Source of the DNA: Acuticoccus sp. MNP-M23
Lineage (GTDB): Bacteria; Pseudomonadota; Alphaproteobacteria; Rhizobiales; Amorphaceae
Length of the DNA: 64,000 bases
Direction: 5' to 3'
Assembly (NCBI RefSeq): GCF_031195445.1
Contig: NZ_CP133480.1
Span: 3,030,501-3,094,500 of the forward strand
The notes below the pieces were generated by a model. It was not told the DNA's origin. It ran no database searches and saw only the letters and a program-made list of their open reading frames with translations. A program made the position numbers and the translations under genes. Position 1 is the first letter of the stretch. Every line of letters starts with the position of its first letter. This document shows positions 62,315-64,000 of this stretch, piece after piece.

Positions 62315-62719
62315 ATGGCCGAACGCCTCAACCCGCCGAGCCTTTACGATTCAGTCCAGTACGGCTTTTCCCACGCTGCGGTGAGTGGGGAGGGGCGCAC
62401 GATCCACTGCGCGGGGCAGGTGGCGTGGGACAAGGACCACAATCTCGTCGGCGCCGGCGACCTTGCCGCCCAGACGCGGCAGATCGTGAAGAACCTCAAG
62501 GCTGTGCTGGAGGCGGCGGGGGCAGGGCCTGCGGATGTGGTGCGCATCCGCACCTACGTTGTGGATCACACGCCGGACAAGCTTGGCACCGTCGGCGCCG
62601 AGATGGCCGGCTTCTGGGGGGACGTGACCCCGGCGCCCAACACATGGATCGGCGTCTCCACCCTGGCGCTGCCTGACTTCATGATCGAGATCGAGGCGAC
62701 CGCGGTCGTCTCGTCATAA
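62315..62719 (+). CDS. RidA-family protein
   Basis: 134 residues of the RidA/YjgF fold, with DVVRIRTYVVDHTPD and an Arg in the usual enamine-deaminase position. RidA proteins hydrolyse reactive enamine/imine intermediates; many family members instead act in specialised pathways. Its position right after ureC and a good GGAG ribosome-binding sequence suggest co-expression with urease. Confidence 0.85.
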   Translation: MAERLNPPSLYDSVQYGFSHAAVSGEGRTIHCAGQVAWDKDHNLVGAGDLAAQTRQIVKNLKAVLEAAGAGPADVVRIRTYVVDHTPDKLGTVGAEMAGFWGDVTPAPNTWIGVSTLALPDFMIEIEATAVVSS

Positions 62720-62833
62720 GCCTCAGCGACCGGCCTCTCCGGTCGCCATGCGCGAAATCTGACGAACTGTGATGACGATCACCCATTGCGCGCGTCCGGT
62801 CCCTTGCAGAATGCCTGCCTGGTGACGACCTGA

Positions 62834-62920
62834 CACTGTATCGAGACAGTGAACGGGCCGCGCAAACTCAGCAGGTACACTATATTTTAGATGCTTCAAG
62901 CAGTATCGCTTGCGCGGTCC
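62834..62920. other. two inverted repeats upstream of the caspase-like gene
   Basis: CACTGT/ACAGTG (62834-62839 and 62846-62851) form a small hairpin, followed by a longer-range pair GGGCCGCGCAA/TTGCGCGGTCC (62855-62865 and 62910-62920, one mismatch). A T-rich tract follows at 62921-62934. This might be a terminator for the urease/RidA transcript or a short RNA; neither is proven. Confidence 0.4.
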
Positions 62921-62962
62921 ACTTTATTTTATTGGCGGCTACAGGCCGCTGTTATTTAGTGG

Positions 62963-64000
62963 ATGAGAAAAATGCTCAAGCGAATATTGTCGATGTTGGC
63001 GCTGTCGCTGGTGGCAGTGGCGCCTGTTGCGGCAGAAGCCGCGTTTGAAAAGAAAGTCGCGCTGGTGGTGGGCAACGCGGCCTATCGCAATGCTCCGGCG
63101 CTCGCCAATCCCGTCACCGATGCCAAGGCCATGGCCGCTGCCTTCGAGCGGCTGGGCTTCGAGACGGTGACGGGCTACGACCTGGGCAAGGACGAGCTGG
63201 AGGCGACCATCCGGCGCTTTTCGCGCACGGCCCGCACCGCAGACCTCACGGCGTTCTTCTACGCCGGTCATGGTGTGGCGTTTGACAACCGCAATTTTCT
63301 GGTGCCGGTGGACGCGAAGTTCGCTGACGCAACCGCCCTCGATTTCGAGGCGGTGTCGACGGACTTCGTCATCAAGCAGATGCGCTACGGCAATGGTGTC
63401 AGCCTGGTGTTTCTGGATGCCTGCCGGGACAACCCGCTGGCCGGCACGCTGTCCCGCTCGCTTGGCCAGTCGACCCGCTCGGCGCTGAGCCGCGGGCTGA
63501 CGGTGATGGATGTGAAGAACGCCGGCAAGGGGCTCGCCATTGCCTTTGCCACCAGCCCCGGCGAGGTCGCCTACGACGGTGCAGACGAGCACTCGCCGTT
63601 TGCAAGGGCACTCCTCAACAACATCGAGACCGAGGGCAAGGACATCACCGAAGTGATGTCGCGCGTCACCGGAGAAGTCCTGAAAACCACCGACGAGCGG
63701 CAGCGGCCCTGGCTCAACGCCTCGCTCACCGGACCCGTGGTGCTGAAGCCGGTGCCGACGCTGACCCTCGGCGAGCCTGTGGTGCCGGTGGTGCCTGTGG
63801 CCCCGGTGGCTGAGGCGGCGGCGCCGGCCGGCATGATCGAGGTCGAGAAATCGCTCTTCCAGTTTGCGCAGGAGACGGGCCGCGCCGCATCCTACGAGGC
63901 CTATCTCCGCGCCTTCCCGAAGGGCGTTTTTGCCGGGGTTGCCCGCAAGGAGATCGAAGCGCTGGGCGGCGAGGGTGTTGCGGCGGCCATCGAGGTTGCG
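62963..64000 (+). CDS. secreted caspase-like (peptidase C14) protein, 3' end beyond the window
   Basis: At least 346 codons, open to the end of the window. A signal peptide (about 1-22, ending VAAEA) is followed by a caspase-fold domain: KVALVVGNAAYRNAPAL at the start, the catalytic His in FFYAGHGVAF near residue 104 and the Cys in VFLDACRDNP near 152. After about residue 255, a Pro/Val-rich linker is followed by the first part of another domain. Bacterial members are orthocaspases or metacaspase relatives with Arg/Lys or other specificity; substrates are unknown. The start could also be the ATG at 62972. Confidence 0.88.
   Translation, partial: MRKMLKRILSMLALSLVAVAPVAAEAAFEKKVALVVGNAAYRNAPALANPVTDAKAMAAAFERLGFETVTGYDLGKDELEATIRRFSRTARTADLTAFFYAGHGVAFDNRNFLVPVDAKFADATALDFEAVSTDFVIKQMRYGNGVSLVFLDACRDNPLAGTLSRSLGQSTRSALSRGLTVMDVKNAGKGLAIAFATSPGEVAYDGADEHSPFARALLNNIETEGKDITEVMSRVTGEVLKTTDERQRPWLNASLTGPVVLKPVPTLTLGEPVVPVVPVAPVAEAAAPAGMIEVEKSLFQFAQETGRAASYEAYLRAFPKGVFAGVARKEIEALGGEGVAAAIEVA

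Overview
This 64-kb window reads as chromosomal DNA from a high-GC alphaproteobacterium, most likely of the order Hyphomicrobiales (Rhizobiales). The evidence is strong codon bias, many ATGA/GTGA/TTGA stop-start overlaps, and lineage-typical families: a DUF2865 protein, an Usg-like protein, a class II DAHP synthase, an ScfR/PccR-type regulator, a symporter-histidine kinase, and a MlaEFD locus with a PqiC-type lipoprotein. I saw no rRNA, tRNA, insertion sequence, integrase, phage module or CRISPR array.

Layout. 0-3.3 kb (+): end of an acyl-CoA/fatty-acid operon (SDR, MaoC hydratase, thiolase, small unknown, phosphotransferase). 3.3-9.0 kb (-): dgcN-dgcA (D-glutamate catabolism), a fused enoyl-CoA hydratase/3-hydroxyacyl-CoA dehydrogenase, and an RTX-repeat exported protein preceded by a near-perfect palindrome. 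9.2-16.4 kb (+): a four-gene lipid-transport operon (STAS-MlaE permease, MlaF ATPase, a giant 1508-residue MCE protein built from 96-residue repeats, a lipoprotein). 16.4-24.0 kb (-): M19 dipeptidase, divergent acyltransferase, and a complete branched-chain-amino-acid/amide-type ABC importer (SBP-livHMGF) with strong intergenic hairpins. 24.2-28.8 kb (+): a translationally coupled signalling cassette: an XRE/ScfR-like regulator carrying a DHp-like helix pair, a stand-alone receiver, a small membrane protein and a sodium/solute symporter-histidine kinase.

28.8-37.2 kb: phosphoglycolate phosphatase, DUF2059 protein, glutathione reductase, gamma-glutamylcyclotransferase-like protein, DAHP synthase, NAD synthetase and GluRS, closed by a textbook bidirectional terminator. 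37.2-41.5 kb (-): DUF2865 protein and the UdgX/radical-SAM DNA-repair pair. 41.6-45.9 kb (+): an orphan betaine-type binding protein fused by overlap to an L,D-transpeptidase, a lipoprotein, and a GGDEF-EAL protein. 45.9-54.99 kb: sugar-phosphate isomerase, YihY, Usg, two back-to-back tandem paralogue pairs (PH-like membrane proteins, then methyltransferase-like proteins), a zinc-ribbon membrane protein, an acidic secreted protein, dihydropyrimidinase and a 2-hydroxyacid dehydrogenase. 55.1-58.7 kb (+): def-fmt-truA-mtnP-apt. 58.7-62.7 kb: a fragmented urease locus (ureB, a Tat-exported cyclase-family protein, an AT-rich gap, ureC, RidA) without ureA or accessory genes in the window. 62.96 kb to the end: the 5' part of a secreted caspase-like protein.

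The most interesting items are the giant repeat-built MCE protein, the symporter-kinase/receiver/XRE-DHp cassette next to the importer it may control, the broken-up urease locus, and the minus-strand mini-transcript signature in the gap before ureC. All functional calls come from reading motifs; no database search was run.
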